Positions 1 to 6,489 of a stretch of 12,698 bases of DNA are shown here, one piece after another. The stretch comes from JAVWGW01 sp036655915. Its GTDB lineage: Bacteria; Actinomycetota; Coriobacteriia; Coriobacteriales; Eggerthellaceae. Location of the stretch: assembly GCA_036655915.1 (NCBI GenBank), contig JAVVPE010000045.1, positions 1-12,698 on the forward strand, written 5' to 3'. Under the pieces are notes generated by a model that had not been told where the DNA came from, searched no databases, and was given only the letters and a program-made list of their open reading frames with translations. The position numbers and the translations under genes are program-made. How positions within the stretch are numbered: position 1 is the stretch's first letter; each line of letters begins with the position of its first letter.

Positions 1-276
1 TTTTGCATGTATTCAGTATAGGACTGGCGTCAGTGGTCGCGGTGGCTGGCTGTTTTAATTTCAAGACCTCACCACTACTGCTGTCCATCAACCTAGGAGG
101 GTGACCGCAGGCGATGCGGGAGGCTTTACGCCGATTGGGCGCTGCGGGGAAGGTGGTATGCTGGAACAAGCTCCGTTGCCGTCGAGATTGTGTGAAAAGG
201 TGCATACGTGCAGAGACGGTGCAAGTGCGTGGGTTTTTCAGGTACGGATAGGCTTTGCTATAAAGGAGGTTTGGCT
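1..276 (+). other. Unassigned, foldable leader upstream of the rubredoxin operon
   Basis: No convincing gene is seen here. The stretch is GC-rich and can form several short hairpins: CCGCA/TGCGG at 105-119 and GGC/GCC at 122-132. A more distant AGTGGT (32-37) could pair with ACCACT (71-76). Two near-repeats, GGTGCATACGTGC (199-211) and GGTGCAAGTGC (218-228), follow. The length and G/C-rich paired segments would suit a structured 5' untranslated RNA, but I could not match it to the cobalamin, lysine, SAM, glycine, TPP, FMN or GEMM riboswitch consensus. No good -35/-10 pair is visible, so the transcript start is unknown and may lie outside the window. Confidence 0.35.
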
Positions 277-963
277 GTGGCTAAATATGTATGTCAGATT
301 TGTAACTATGTCTACGATGAAGCCCTTGGAATCCCTGATGAGGGGATTGCGCCGGGAACAACGTGGGAAGAATTGCCCGATGATTGGACGTGTCCGCTGT
401 GCGGCGCACCCAAGGCCGATTTCGAGAAGGAGGAAACGGCGGTGCCTGTAGCAGCTTCGACACCGGCACCTGCGTCCCCCGCAGGAGCATCCAGTGAGCC
501 GGTACAAGATATGCGCGAGCTTTCAGTGTTGGAAATGAGCGCGTTGTGCTCAAACCTTGCGCGCGGGTGCGAAAAGCAGTATTTGGCGCGTGAATCAAAA
601 CTCTTTACCCAGTTGGCCGACTATTTCAAAAGTCATGCGCCGGCAGAAGAAAGCGCTTCGATCGATGCCTTGCTTTCCCTTGTAGAAAGCGATCTTAACG
701 CAGAGTTTCCTGAGGCCAACGCGGCGGCATCGGCCCATCACGATCGTGGTGCGCTGCGATCGCTGGTGTGGAGCGAAAAGGTGACGCGCATCCTCAAATC
801 GCTACTTGCACGTTATGCAACGGAAAAAGAGGGTCTGCTAGAGGGAACAAACGTGTATGTTTGCACCATCTGCGGATTCATTTTCGTGGGTGCCGAAGCG
901 CCAGAATTGTGTCCTGTGTGCAAGGTGCCGCGCTGGAAATTCACGAAGATAGAGGGGCGGTAG
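277..963 (+). CDS. Rubredoxin / rubrerythrin-like fusion protein with two rubredoxin-type iron centres
   Basis: This is a predicted cytoplasmic electron-transfer protein of 228 residues. Residues 1-50 are a full rubredoxin domain with iron ligands C6-x2-C9 and C39-P-L-C42-G. Residues 51-72 are an Ala/Pro-rich linker and residues 73-190 look helical. Residues 193-228 are a short rubrerythrin-type rubredoxin knuckle with C196-x2-C199-G and C212-P-V-C215. The helical middle resembles a rubrerythrin bundle, but I do not see its usual ExxH diiron ligand motifs, so peroxidase activity is doubtful. The GTG start is chosen because AAGGAGG (263-269) sits seven bases upstream and the product then begins directly at the rubredoxin fold; an in-frame ATG at 208 would add 23 unrelated residues. 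The ferredoxin gene follows after three bases, which points to co-transcription and a shared role in anaerobic electron transfer or oxidative-stress defence. Confidence 0.87.
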   Translation: MAKYVCQICNYVYDEALGIPDEGIAPGTTWEELPDDWTCPLCGAPKADFEKEETAVPVAASTPAPASPAGASSEPVQDMRELSVLEMSALCSNLARGCEKQYLARESKLFTQLADYFKSHAPAEESASIDALLSLVESDLNAEFPEANAAASAHHDRGALRSLVWSEKVTRILKSLLARYATEKEGLLEGTNVYVCTICGFIFVGAEAPELCPVCKVPRWKFTKIEGR

Positions 964-966
964 ACT

Positions 967-1458
967 ATGTACGCTGTCAGGAATATTAGATTGTGCACCA
1001 AGGATTGCCTGTGTCTCTACGTGTGTCCTACCGGGGCAGCCGATACGGAAAATAGCATCATCGACCGGGACAAATGCAGCGGTTGTGGCACCTGTGCCGC
1101 AGCCTGCCCTTCAGGGGCCATTTCGATGGTCCCCGAAACCTATCCGCCGCAGCAGCCCAAGGACGATGCCGTTGTGTCGGCGCAGCGAGCGCTTGCTCGC
1201 AGTAAAACCATCCAGGAAAACAAGGCCGCCACTATTGCGGCAACGGCGGAAAATGATACTTCGTATCGGCTGGCGAAGGCGGTGGAAATGTCTAATCGCA
1301 TCATGGCGGAAGACATTTTGCGTGAAGCGGGCTATATGCTGCCCCAGTGCGGAAACACCCATACCTTCTTGCGCTTGCTGCAAGAAAGCTCTTTCGCTGA
1401 TGATTTCCCGAAAGAAGCGGTTGCAGAACTGTTGAGCCTTATTACCCCCAACGAGTAG
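967..1458 (+). CDS. Two-cluster [4Fe-4S] ferredoxin with helical C-terminal extension
   Basis: This 163-residue protein carries an N-terminal pair of ferredoxin cluster motifs. The second is canonical: C37-x2-C40-x2-C43-x3-C47-P. The first is C10-x3-C14-x-C16-x3-C20-P, so its second cysteine is shifted by one residue from the usual CX2CX2CX3CP spacing. It may still bind a cluster. Residues 50-163 are polar, probably helical, and not part of a plain bacterial ferredoxin; I do not recognise that portion. The ATG is three bases after the rubredoxin gene's stop, with GAGGGGCGG upstream as a modest ribosome site, so translation is probably coupled. An electron carrier that works with the preceding rubredoxin protein is the simplest inference. 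The exact partner oxidoreductase is not in the window. Confidence 0.85.
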   Translation: MYAVRNIRLCTKDCLCLYVCPTGAADTENSIIDRDKCSGCGTCAAACPSGAISMVPETYPPQQPKDDAVVSAQRALARSKTIQENKAATIAATAENDTSYRLAKAVEMSNRIMAEDILREAGYMLPQCGNTHTFLRLLQESSFADDFPKEAVAELLSLITPNE

Positions 1459-1485
1459 TGCACGCTAGCTAGCGGCGTCCAGGCA

Positions 1486-1542
1486 GGTGCAAAGCTGTTC
1501 AAAAGTTTTGCACCGGATTGGGCGCTTGCAGCCCTCTTTTTT
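1486..1542 (+). terminator. Tandem hairpins ending in a T-tract, terminator of the rubredoxin-ferredoxin operon
   Basis: Two inverted repeats follow the ferredoxin stop. GGTGCAAA (1486-1493) pairs with TTTGCACC (1507-1514). Then GGGC (1520-1523) pairs with GCCC (1531-1534), followed directly by TCTTTTTT (1535-1542). The second is a short-stem rho-independent terminator; the first may strengthen it. Confidence 0.65.
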
Positions 1543-1636
1543 GTTTGTGCGGGGGAATGAATATGGGGGATTGATGGACAAGCTGTTGATTGATGTGGCT
1601 CTTGCTTAACCCCTTGGCAGCTTGCCGCTTGTTTGC

Positions 1637-1645
1637 TGGTATTAT
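1637..1645 (+). promoter_or_regulatory. Extended -10 promoter for the L,D-transpeptidase gene
   Basis: TG-G-TATTAT (1637-1645) is an extended -10 element lying about 31 bases before the ATG. The only TTG-type upstream hexamer (TTGGCA, 1614-1619) has a 20-base spacer, which is long, so the extended -10 is the main support. Confidence 0.45.
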
Positions 1646-1676
1646 GAGCTAAAGCCCCCTCATTAAGAGATTGACT

Positions 1677-3368
1677 ATGACTGATAAAGATAACGCTAAA
1701 GATAAAGATGTAACGGTGGAAGCCAAAGAAAAGCAAAGTGCAGCGCAAGCAACCGCTTCTTCTCAGGAACCCACCAAGCAAATTCCCTCAGTGCCTGCTT
1801 CGAAGCCTGCCCCGCAGCCTACCGCAAAAATTCCCCCGGCGCCTCCTGTGCCCCCCGTGCAAACGACGGGCGCCTTTCGGCCTGTTGTGCCGGTAGGTAC
1901 GCCGCGTGCTGAAGCTACGGCCGGTGCACACGGTATTGTTGTGGAAGGCAAGCGTCCCGGTAAGATAGCACTTATCACCCTGGGTATTATCCTGGGCGTG
2001 CTTTTGCTTGTCTATGTGGGGGTATCGCTGTTTTTCTTCAACCGTTTTTGGCCCAATACCGCGCTGGCCGATCTGGATATTTCAACGATGAATGCAACGG
2101 ATACCCAAGCGCTTATAAGCGATGCGGTCAACGATTATTCCCTTGAGGTGAAAGGGGAAGGCCTCTCGTTTACCTTAACGGCAGCTGATGCCGGTATTTC
2201 CTTGGATAGCGCTGCGCTTGTTGCTAAGATGCTGGAAGATGTTAACCCCTGGATGTGGCCGGTTGAACTTACGAAGCACCACGATGCAAGCAATGAACTG
2301 GTGCTTTCTTCCGCACAGGCCGGTCTTAAGGAAGTGATAGGGGCGCAGGTCGAAGCCTTTAACGCCAACGCAAAGGCCCCTCAAAACGCGACGATTGCCT
2401 ACACCGAAGCCGTGAAGGCCTTTACTGTTGTCCCTGAAGTTGCCGGCACCGCTTTTTCTGCTGATGAAGTGCTGAAGGTGGTTGATGGCGCCATTGCCAA
2501 GATGGATCGCAGCGTGTCGCTTACCAAGCAGCAATTGGCACAACCTACCGTTACCGAAAAAACCCCTGAGCTTACGACGGCTTGTGCAAGCGCCAACAAA
2601 ATGATCGCTGCTCAAATGCGCTTTTTGATGGCGGGAACGCTGGTGTCCGAATTGGGCTCCGCACAGATTGCCCCCTACGTGCGCCTGCAAGAAGATTTGA
2701 GCGTAGTGCTCGACGACGGATTTTTGACCGAGTGGTCCGACAAAACAGCGGCGGCCTGTAATACCTATGGCTCGACACGCACCTACACGCGCCCCGATGG
2801 CAAGGTATGCACGGTTTCGGGCGGTGTTGTGGGGTGGGTTGTGGATAACGCGGCGCTTAAAGCTGCGGCAGCGCAGGGCGTTGCCGAAGGCAAGCAGGGG
2901 GATATGGATGTTCCTGTGACCCAAAGTGCCACCGCCTTTAACGGGGCGGGTGCGCAGGACTGGGGTCCGCGCTATGTCGACGTTGACCTGTCGGAACAAA
3001 CGGCGCGCTTCTACGACGGCGCGGGTGCGCTTATTTGGAGCGCCGCCTTCGTTTCAGGTGTGCCCGATGGCAAAAAAAATACCCCGACCGGGGTATATGT
3101 TGTCAACGCCATGCAGAGCCCTTCAACGCTGATTGGTTCTATGATGCCCAATACGGGCAAGCCAGAATACGAAACAAAGGTGCAATACTGGATGCCGTTT
3201 GTGGGTAATGCCGTTGGCTTTCACGATGCCAATTGGCAATCGAGCTTCGGGGGCACCCGGTATGCCGACGGGTACGGTTCACACGGATGCATAAACCTTT
3301 CGGTCGGCGATGCCGGGGCGCTTTACGGCCTGCTTGCGGTGGGCGATGTGGTGGTTTCCCACAACTGA
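1677..3368 (+). CDS. Membrane-anchored L,D-transpeptidase (YkuD domain) with PG-binding domain
   Basis: A 563-residue cell-wall enzyme expected to make 3-3 peptidoglycan cross-links or attach proteins to tetrapeptide stems. Residues 1-94 are charged, then Pro/Ala-rich and presumably cytoplasmic. Residues 97-121 form one transmembrane segment. The extracellular part holds a repeat-like region of the PG_binding_4 type, often found ahead of YkuD domains, followed by a C-terminal YkuD domain. The catalytic signature is H516 followed by S535-H536-G537-C538-I-N, with C538 as nucleophile. The ATG at 1677 is preferred over TTG at 1671 because AAGAGA lies seven bases upstream. An extended -10 precedes the gene. 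Its stop is one base from the convergent flavoprotein stop, so no conventional terminator separates the two. Confidence 0.92.
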   Translation: MTDKDNAKDKDVTVEAKEKQSAAQATASSQEPTKQIPSVPASKPAPQPTAKIPPAPPVPPVQTTGAFRPVVPVGTPRAEATAGAHGIVVEGKRPGKIALITLGIILGVLLLVYVGVSLFFFNRFWPNTALADLDISTMNATDTQALISDAVNDYSLEVKGEGLSFTLTAADAGISLDSAALVAKMLEDVNPWMWPVELTKHHDASNELVLSSAQAGLKEVIGAQVEAFNANAKAPQNATIAYTEAVKAFTVVPEVAGTAFSADEVLKVVDGAIAKMDRSVSLTKQQLAQPTVTEKTPELTTACASANKMIAAQMRFLMAGTLVSELGSAQIAPYVRLQEDLSVVLDDGFLTEWSDKTAAACNTYGSTRTYTRPDGKVCTVSGGVVGWVVDNAALKAAAAQGVAEGKQGDMDVPVTQSATAFNGAGAQDWGPRYVDVDLSEQTARFYDGAGALIWSAAFVSGVPDGKKNTPTGVYVVNAMQSPSTLIGSMMPNTGKPEYETKVQYWMPFVGNAVGFHDANWQSSFGGTRYADGYGSHGCINLSVGDAGALYGLLAVGDVVVSHN

Positions 3369-3369
3369 T

Positions 3370-4011
3370 TTAGCCTTCGATGGGTGTGATAAAGTTTGTG
3401 GCGATTTTTGCTTCCGTTTGGGGCGTGGTGATTCCTGCGGCTTTGCCCGCGGCAATACACTGCAGCAGCCAGGCCATATTCTGCCCTAAGGTGCGCATGA
3501 TCTGCAGGCCTTCTTCATCACGTTTTACCTGTTCGGCGGATTGGCCATGCACCATAGGCCAGTAATTTGAGGCCACAAGAGGCATCTTGTTGAACAGGAA
3601 ATACTTGTTTAACTGATCGAGGGCGCAGGTGGTACCGGCGCGTCGTGCCGAGGCGACGCATGCGCCGGGCTTAAACGCCATGGCACCACAGCCTGCGCGA
3701 AACATACGGTCGAGGGTGGCGACAAGAGCGCCGTTGGCTCCCGCGTAAAACACGGGCGTTCCCACAATGATGCCGTCGGCCTCAGCCGCCAAATCAAGCA
3801 GATGGTTTACGACGTCATTGCTGTGAATGCAGCGCTGATTGCCTTTTTTGCTGCAGCCTCCACAGCCATCACAGCCCCTGATGGCGTCGGTGCCGATCCA
3901 GGCGATTTCGGTTTCTACGCCGCAAGCTTGCAGGCTGTGTGCCACTTCATCAAGTGCGGTGTACGTGCAGCGTTTTTCGTTGGGGCTTCCGTTGATAAGT
4001 AAAACTTTCAT
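3370..4011 (-). CDS. Iron-sulfur flavoprotein (Isf-like), NADPH-dependent FMN reductase family
   Basis: A 213-residue flavodoxin-fold protein. It opens with a beta strand and the FMN phosphate loop region NGSPNEKRCTYTAL (residues 7-20), and has the flavin-contact stretch GTPVFYAGANG in the middle. A compact cysteine cluster C47-x2-C50-x2-C53-x7-C61 matches the CX2CX2CX4-7C motif that binds a [4Fe-4S] cluster in Isf proteins of anaerobes, so it probably carries both FMN and a cluster. Isf family members pass electrons and have been linked to reducing oxygen and peroxide; a specific substrate cannot be read from the sequence. GAAGGAG (complement of 4017-4023 region) is well placed before the ATG. 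It faces the L,D-transpeptidase tail to tail and is divergent from murI, with 112 bases between the two starts. Confidence 0.85.
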   Translation of the reverse strand: MKVLLINGSPNEKRCTYTALDEVAHSLQACGVETEIAWIGTDAIRGCDGCGGCSKKGNQRCIHSNDVVNHLLDLAAEADGIIVGTPVFYAGANGALVATLDRMFRAGCGAMAFKPGACVASARRAGTTCALDQLNKYFLFNKMPLVASNYWPMVHGQSAEQVKRDEEGLQIMRTLGQNMAWLLQCIAAGKAAGITTPQTEAKIATNFITPIEG

Positions 4012-4111
4012 CGCTGTCTCCTTCGTTGTGCCTTACCTGTGATTGACTTTTCCAGATTAGCAGAAAATATGACCGAATGCAGTGCGCATAACGTAGGCCG
4101 CACCCCTGCGC

Positions 4112-4117
4112 TATACT
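4112..4117 (+). promoter_or_regulatory. -10 element (TATACT) that would give a leaderless murI transcript
   Basis: TATACT at 4112-4117 lies so that a start site seven bases downstream falls on the A of the murI ATG (4124). No Shine-Dalgarno sequence is visible between them. The hexamer at -35 distance (TAACGT, 4089-4094) is poor. Confidence 0.5.
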
Positions 4118-4123
4118 GGCAGC

Positions 4124-5035
4124 ATGGATACCTTAGCGCACACACCCTCACCCCCCTCTTATAGCTTGGGGTCGGAAGGTTTTGATAATGCCCCTATCGG
4201 CATTTTCGATTCGGGTTATGGCGGCTTGACCGTAGCCCGCGAAATTATGGCGGCATTGCCCCATGAAAGTATCGTTTACGTGGGTGATACGGCGCGGTGT
4301 CCTTACGGCCCGCGCACGCTGGCTGAAGTGGACTCTTTTGTGCAGCAGATTGGTCGCTGGCTGGTGGAACACCAGGTGAAGATGATTGTTATAGCCTGCA
4401 ACACCGCTACAGCCGCCGGTCTTGCGCATGCGCAAGAAACATTTGACGTGCCGGTTATTGGGGTTGTTCAGCCAGGGGCGCGCGCGGCGGCGCAAACAAC
4501 GAAAAATGGACGCGTGGGCGTGATTGCAACCAAGGCGACGGTCGATTCGGAAGCCTACACCAAAGCGATTCGTGCGCTTGATGCGCGTATCACGGTGTTT
4601 TCTACGGCGACGCCCCGTTTTGTTGAAATTGCTGAACAGGGTATCCGTATGGCACAAGGCCCTATCGAAAACTATACGGCCCTTGCTTCCAAGGTGTATA
4701 TTCGCCCCGCTTTTCAAGAAATTGCGCAGGACTACCTTGATCCTTTGCGACGCTGCGAAATAGATACCCTCGTTTTGGGATGCACGCATTTTCCGTTGTT
4801 AAAGACCCTTATCGGGGGCGTGGTGGGGCGCGATGTGGTCTTGATTTCTTCGGCGCAGGAAGTGGCTAAAGATGTGGATTCCACTTTGAGCAGGCGCGAG
4901 CAATGCGCAAGCCCTGAAAACTTGCCCACGTATCAATTTTTTACAACAGGAACCGACGCCGATGAATTTAAGGGCTTTGGATCCCGGGTTCTCGGCTTGT
5001 CGCTTGACTCTGTTTGCGCCATTGATTTGCCCTAA
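4124..5035 (+). CDS. murI: Glutamate racemase
   Basis: Interconverts L- and D-glutamate, supplying D-Glu for peptidoglycan in the cytoplasm. The 303-residue product has all family landmarks: PIGIFDSGYGGLTV (residues 24-37, with D29), GDTARCPYG (54-62), the first catalytic cysteine C92 in ACNTATAAG, and the second catalytic cysteine C220 with H222 in LGCTHFPLL. It carries about 23 residues ahead of the conserved core, more than most homologues. The ATG at 4124 is the only ATG in this segment and has no ribosome site; a TATACT box ends six bases before it, suggesting leaderless translation. rdgB begins 45 bases after the stop, so the two are probably one operon, a common housekeeping pairing. 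Confidence 0.95.
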   Translation: MDTLAHTPSPPSYSLGSEGFDNAPIGIFDSGYGGLTVAREIMAALPHESIVYVGDTARCPYGPRTLAEVDSFVQQIGRWLVEHQVKMIVIACNTATAAGLAHAQETFDVPVIGVVQPGARAAAQTTKNGRVGVIATKATVDSEAYTKAIRALDARITVFSTATPRFVEIAEQGIRMAQGPIENYTALASKVYIRPAFQEIAQDYLDPLRRCEIDTLVLGCTHFPLLKTLIGGVVGRDVVLISSAQEVAKDVDSTLSRREQCASPENLPTYQFFTTGTDADEFKGFGSRVLGLSLDSVCAIDLP

Positions 5036-5080
5036 GCTTATTTTTTGCCCACGCATCCGCCGCCGAAGAAGGGAAGCCGT

Positions 5081-5683
5081 ATGAAGCGCGTCGTTATCGC
5101 TAGCAACAATGCCCATAAAATAGAAGAGATAAAAACAGCCCTCGATTTTGAGGGATGGGAATTTCTTACCCTGCGCGAAGCGGGGGTTTTTTCAGAACCC
5201 GAAGAAGATGGCGCCACCTTTGAAGGGAATGCTCGCATAAAGGCGCTTGCTGCCCACGCGGCGACAGGATGTGCTGTGCTTGCGGATGATTCTGGTTTGA
5301 TTGTCGATGCGCTTGGGGGTGCCCCCGGGGTGTATTCGGCACGTTATGCAGGAAAGCACGGAAACGATGCCGACAACAACGCAAAAGTTTTAGCGGAACT
5401 ATCAGGTATTCCACTTGATAAAAGAACGGCACGTTTTGTGTGCTGTCTGGTTTTTATCGACGAAGGGGGAGCCCAAACGGTTGCCGAAGGCACGATAGAG
5501 GGCACCATAGGCTGCGCCGCACAGGGAAGTGAAGGCTTTGGTTACGACCCTCTTTTCTTTCCCACAGTTTTTGCAGGGGAAAAAACCTTGGCGCAGGTAA
5601 GTCAAAGCGAAAAAAATAGCCTTTCTCATAGGGGAAATGCGTTGCGCTTGTTGAGGGATAAGATTTCACCCGCAATGCGGTGA
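5081..5683 (+). CDS. rdgB: RdgB/HAM1 family XTP/dITP pyrophosphatase
   Basis: Hydrolyses non-canonical purine nucleoside triphosphates (XTP, ITP, dITP) to monophosphates, keeping them out of nucleic acids. The product is 200 residues, normal for the family. Motifs in order: SNNAHK (8-13), GATFEGNARIKA (44-55), the metal/nucleotide site LADDSGLIVDALGGAPGVYS (67-86), GFGYDPLFF (152-160) and SHRGNAL (182-188). The ATG at 5081 is chosen because AAGGGAAG lies just upstream and the protein then begins at the first beta strand; an in-frame TTG at 5045 would add twelve Pro-rich residues. It lies behind murI in a probable operon, with no clear terminator before the tRNA promoter. Confidence 0.95.
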   Translation: MKRVVIASNNAHKIEEIKTALDFEGWEFLTLREAGVFSEPEEDGATFEGNARIKALAAHAATGCAVLADDSGLIVDALGGAPGVYSARYAGKHGNDADNNAKVLAELSGIPLDKRTARFVCCLVFIDEGGAQTVAEGTIEGTIGCAAQGSEGFGYDPLFFPTVFAGEKTLAQVSQSEKNSLSHRGNALRLLRDKISPAMR

Positions 5684-5688
5684 TTCTT

Positions 5689-5697
5689 TGGTATAAT
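5689..5697 (+). promoter_or_regulatory. Extended -10 promoter for the tRNA-Pro/tRNA-Gly pair
   Basis: TG-G-TATAAT (5689-5697) is a perfect -10 hexamer with the extended TG, 19 bases before the tRNA-Pro 5' end and just after the rdgB stop. No good -35 is present. Confidence 0.7.
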
Positions 5698-5716
5698 GCT
5701 AGAGCTGTTCGGACGT

Positions 5717-5793
5717 CGGGACGTGGCGCAGTTTGGTAGCGCGCCTGCTTTGGGAGCAGGATGTCGCAGGTTCGAATCCTGTCGTCCCGACCA
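5717..5793 (+). tRNA. tRNA-Pro (anticodon UGG)
   Basis: The acceptor strands CGGGACG (5717-5723) and CGTCCCG pair, followed by discriminator A and an encoded CCA. The anticodon arm CCTGC-TTTGGGA-GCAGG puts TGG at the anticodon, reading CCA and other proline codons. The T arm has GGTTCGAATCC. Length is 77 with CCA. A run of seven T follows the CCA directly. Confidence 0.97.
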
Positions 5794-5801
5794 TTTTTTT
5801 C

Positions 5802-5875
5802 GCGGGTGTGGTTCAATGGTAGAACTTGAGCCTTCCAAGCTTATGACGCGGGTTCGATTCCCGTCACCCGCTCCA
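5802..5875 (+). tRNA. tRNA-Gly (anticodon UCC)
   Basis: The acceptor strands GCGGGTG (5802-5808) and CACCCGC (5865-5871) pair, followed by T and an encoded CCA. The anticodon arm TGAGC-CTTCCAA-GCTTA gives anticodon TCC, reading GGA and GGG. The T arm has GGTTCGATTCC. It starts eight bases after tRNA-Pro and is probably co-transcribed with it. Confidence 0.97.
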
Positions 5876-5888
5876 CTCTTTTCAACCT

Positions 5889-6015
5889 GACGGCGTGTCC
5901 TGGTGGGCATATAACCGTTCAAGCCTCTCGTCGTTTTCGTGCGCGTACAGGGAGTACGCTTACTTCAAACTCCTCGGTCTTTCACGATTATCTGCTCCGC
6001 CAGGACACGCCTGTC
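5889..6015. repeat. 127-nt inverted-repeat element between the tRNA pair and hicAB
   Basis: The arm GGCGTGTCCTGG (5892-5903) is perfectly complementary to CCAGGACACGCC (6000-6011). The pairing extends inward through TGGG/TCCG with two G-U pairs, and outward through GAC/GTC with one bulged T, for about 19 pairs in all. Further in, ATAACCG (5911-5917) pairs with CGATTAT (5985-5991) with one mismatch. The middle holds the perfect hairpin GCGTAC-AGGGA-GTACGC (5943-5959). No gene is evident. It lies between converging transcripts (tRNAs and hicAB), so it could be a two-way terminator, a small non-autonomous inverted-repeat element, or a structured RNA. No clear T-tract or target-site duplication decides between these. 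Confidence 0.6.
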
Positions 6016-6055
6016 TTTACCATTGTTGCTCCAACCTGTGGCGGCGTCTGGATGT

Positions 6056-6460
6056 TTATTTTACTGCGAGTTGGTCGCGCAGTGCTGCTTGTAATGTCTG
6101 CGAGAAATTAACTCCCTGCTCCACGGCGCGCGCGTTCAGCCATGCCGGAAGAGTTACCGTTCGGTTCACGGCCTTGGTGGACTGTGCCTGGCGTATCGAG
6201 GGCATGTACACATCTACGAGAGCCGTGTGGGCGTTGTTATTCACTGTTACGCCGCTCAGCAGCGATGGAGCGGGTATTTCCTCGCCGTCCTCTTCTAGGC
6301 CATAGAGCACGCACCCCAAAAGCTCACGTGCCGATAGCAGTGCGTCATCGTCGTTCACTCCGCTGGTGGCTACGCCTAAGTCAGGAAACTCCACGGCGAT
6401 TTCACGCCCAGGCTCATAGGTGAACACGGCAGGGTAGGTGTAGCGGTCTTCCTTTTTCAT
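6056..6460 (-). CDS. hicB: HicB-family antitoxin
   Basis: A 134-residue antitoxin of the HicAB type II system, expected to bind and block HicA and to repress the operon. Residues 6-90 form the HicB partial RNase-H-like domain (YTYPAVFTYEPGREIAVEFP and DLGVATSGVNDDDALLSARE). Residues 96-134 look like a ribbon-helix-helix DNA-binding tail (RTVTLPAWLNARAVEQGV, then NFSQTLQAALRDQL). The ATG at 6460 has GAGGA upstream on the minus strand. It follows hicA after 29 bases, the toxin-first order common for hicAB. Its 3' end faces the 127-nt inverted-repeat element and the tRNA genes. Confidence 0.9.
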   Translation of the reverse strand: MKKEDRYTYPAVFTYEPGREIAVEFPDLGVATSGVNDDDALLSARELLGCVLYGLEEDGEEIPAPSLLSGVTVNNNAHTALVDVYMPSIRQAQSTKAVNRTVTLPAWLNARAVEQGVNFSQTLQAALRDQLAVK

Positions 6461-6489
6461 TCGTTCCTCGTTCTCTTCGGAGGGTAGGA

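Noticed and set aside
1..230. Cobalamin or other known riboswitch
   Set aside because: Fragments such as GGGGAAGGTG and, on the minus strand, CCACTG followed by GCCAGTC recall B12-type elements, but spacing and the conserved core do not match, so no class is assigned.
101..451. Open reading frame overlapping the leader and rubredoxin gene
   Set aside because: It runs out of frame through the clear rubredoxin domain, and its product is Arg-rich with no family features.
5626..5922. 98-codon minus-strand frame spanning both tRNA genes
   Set aside because: It overlaps two certain tRNA genes and the rdgB end; the apparent protein is the complement of tRNA sequence.
5895..6305. 136-codon plus-strand frame opposite hicB
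   Set aside because: It is antisense to a well-supported antitoxin gene, and its Cys/Ser/Arg-rich product is typical of a shadow frame.
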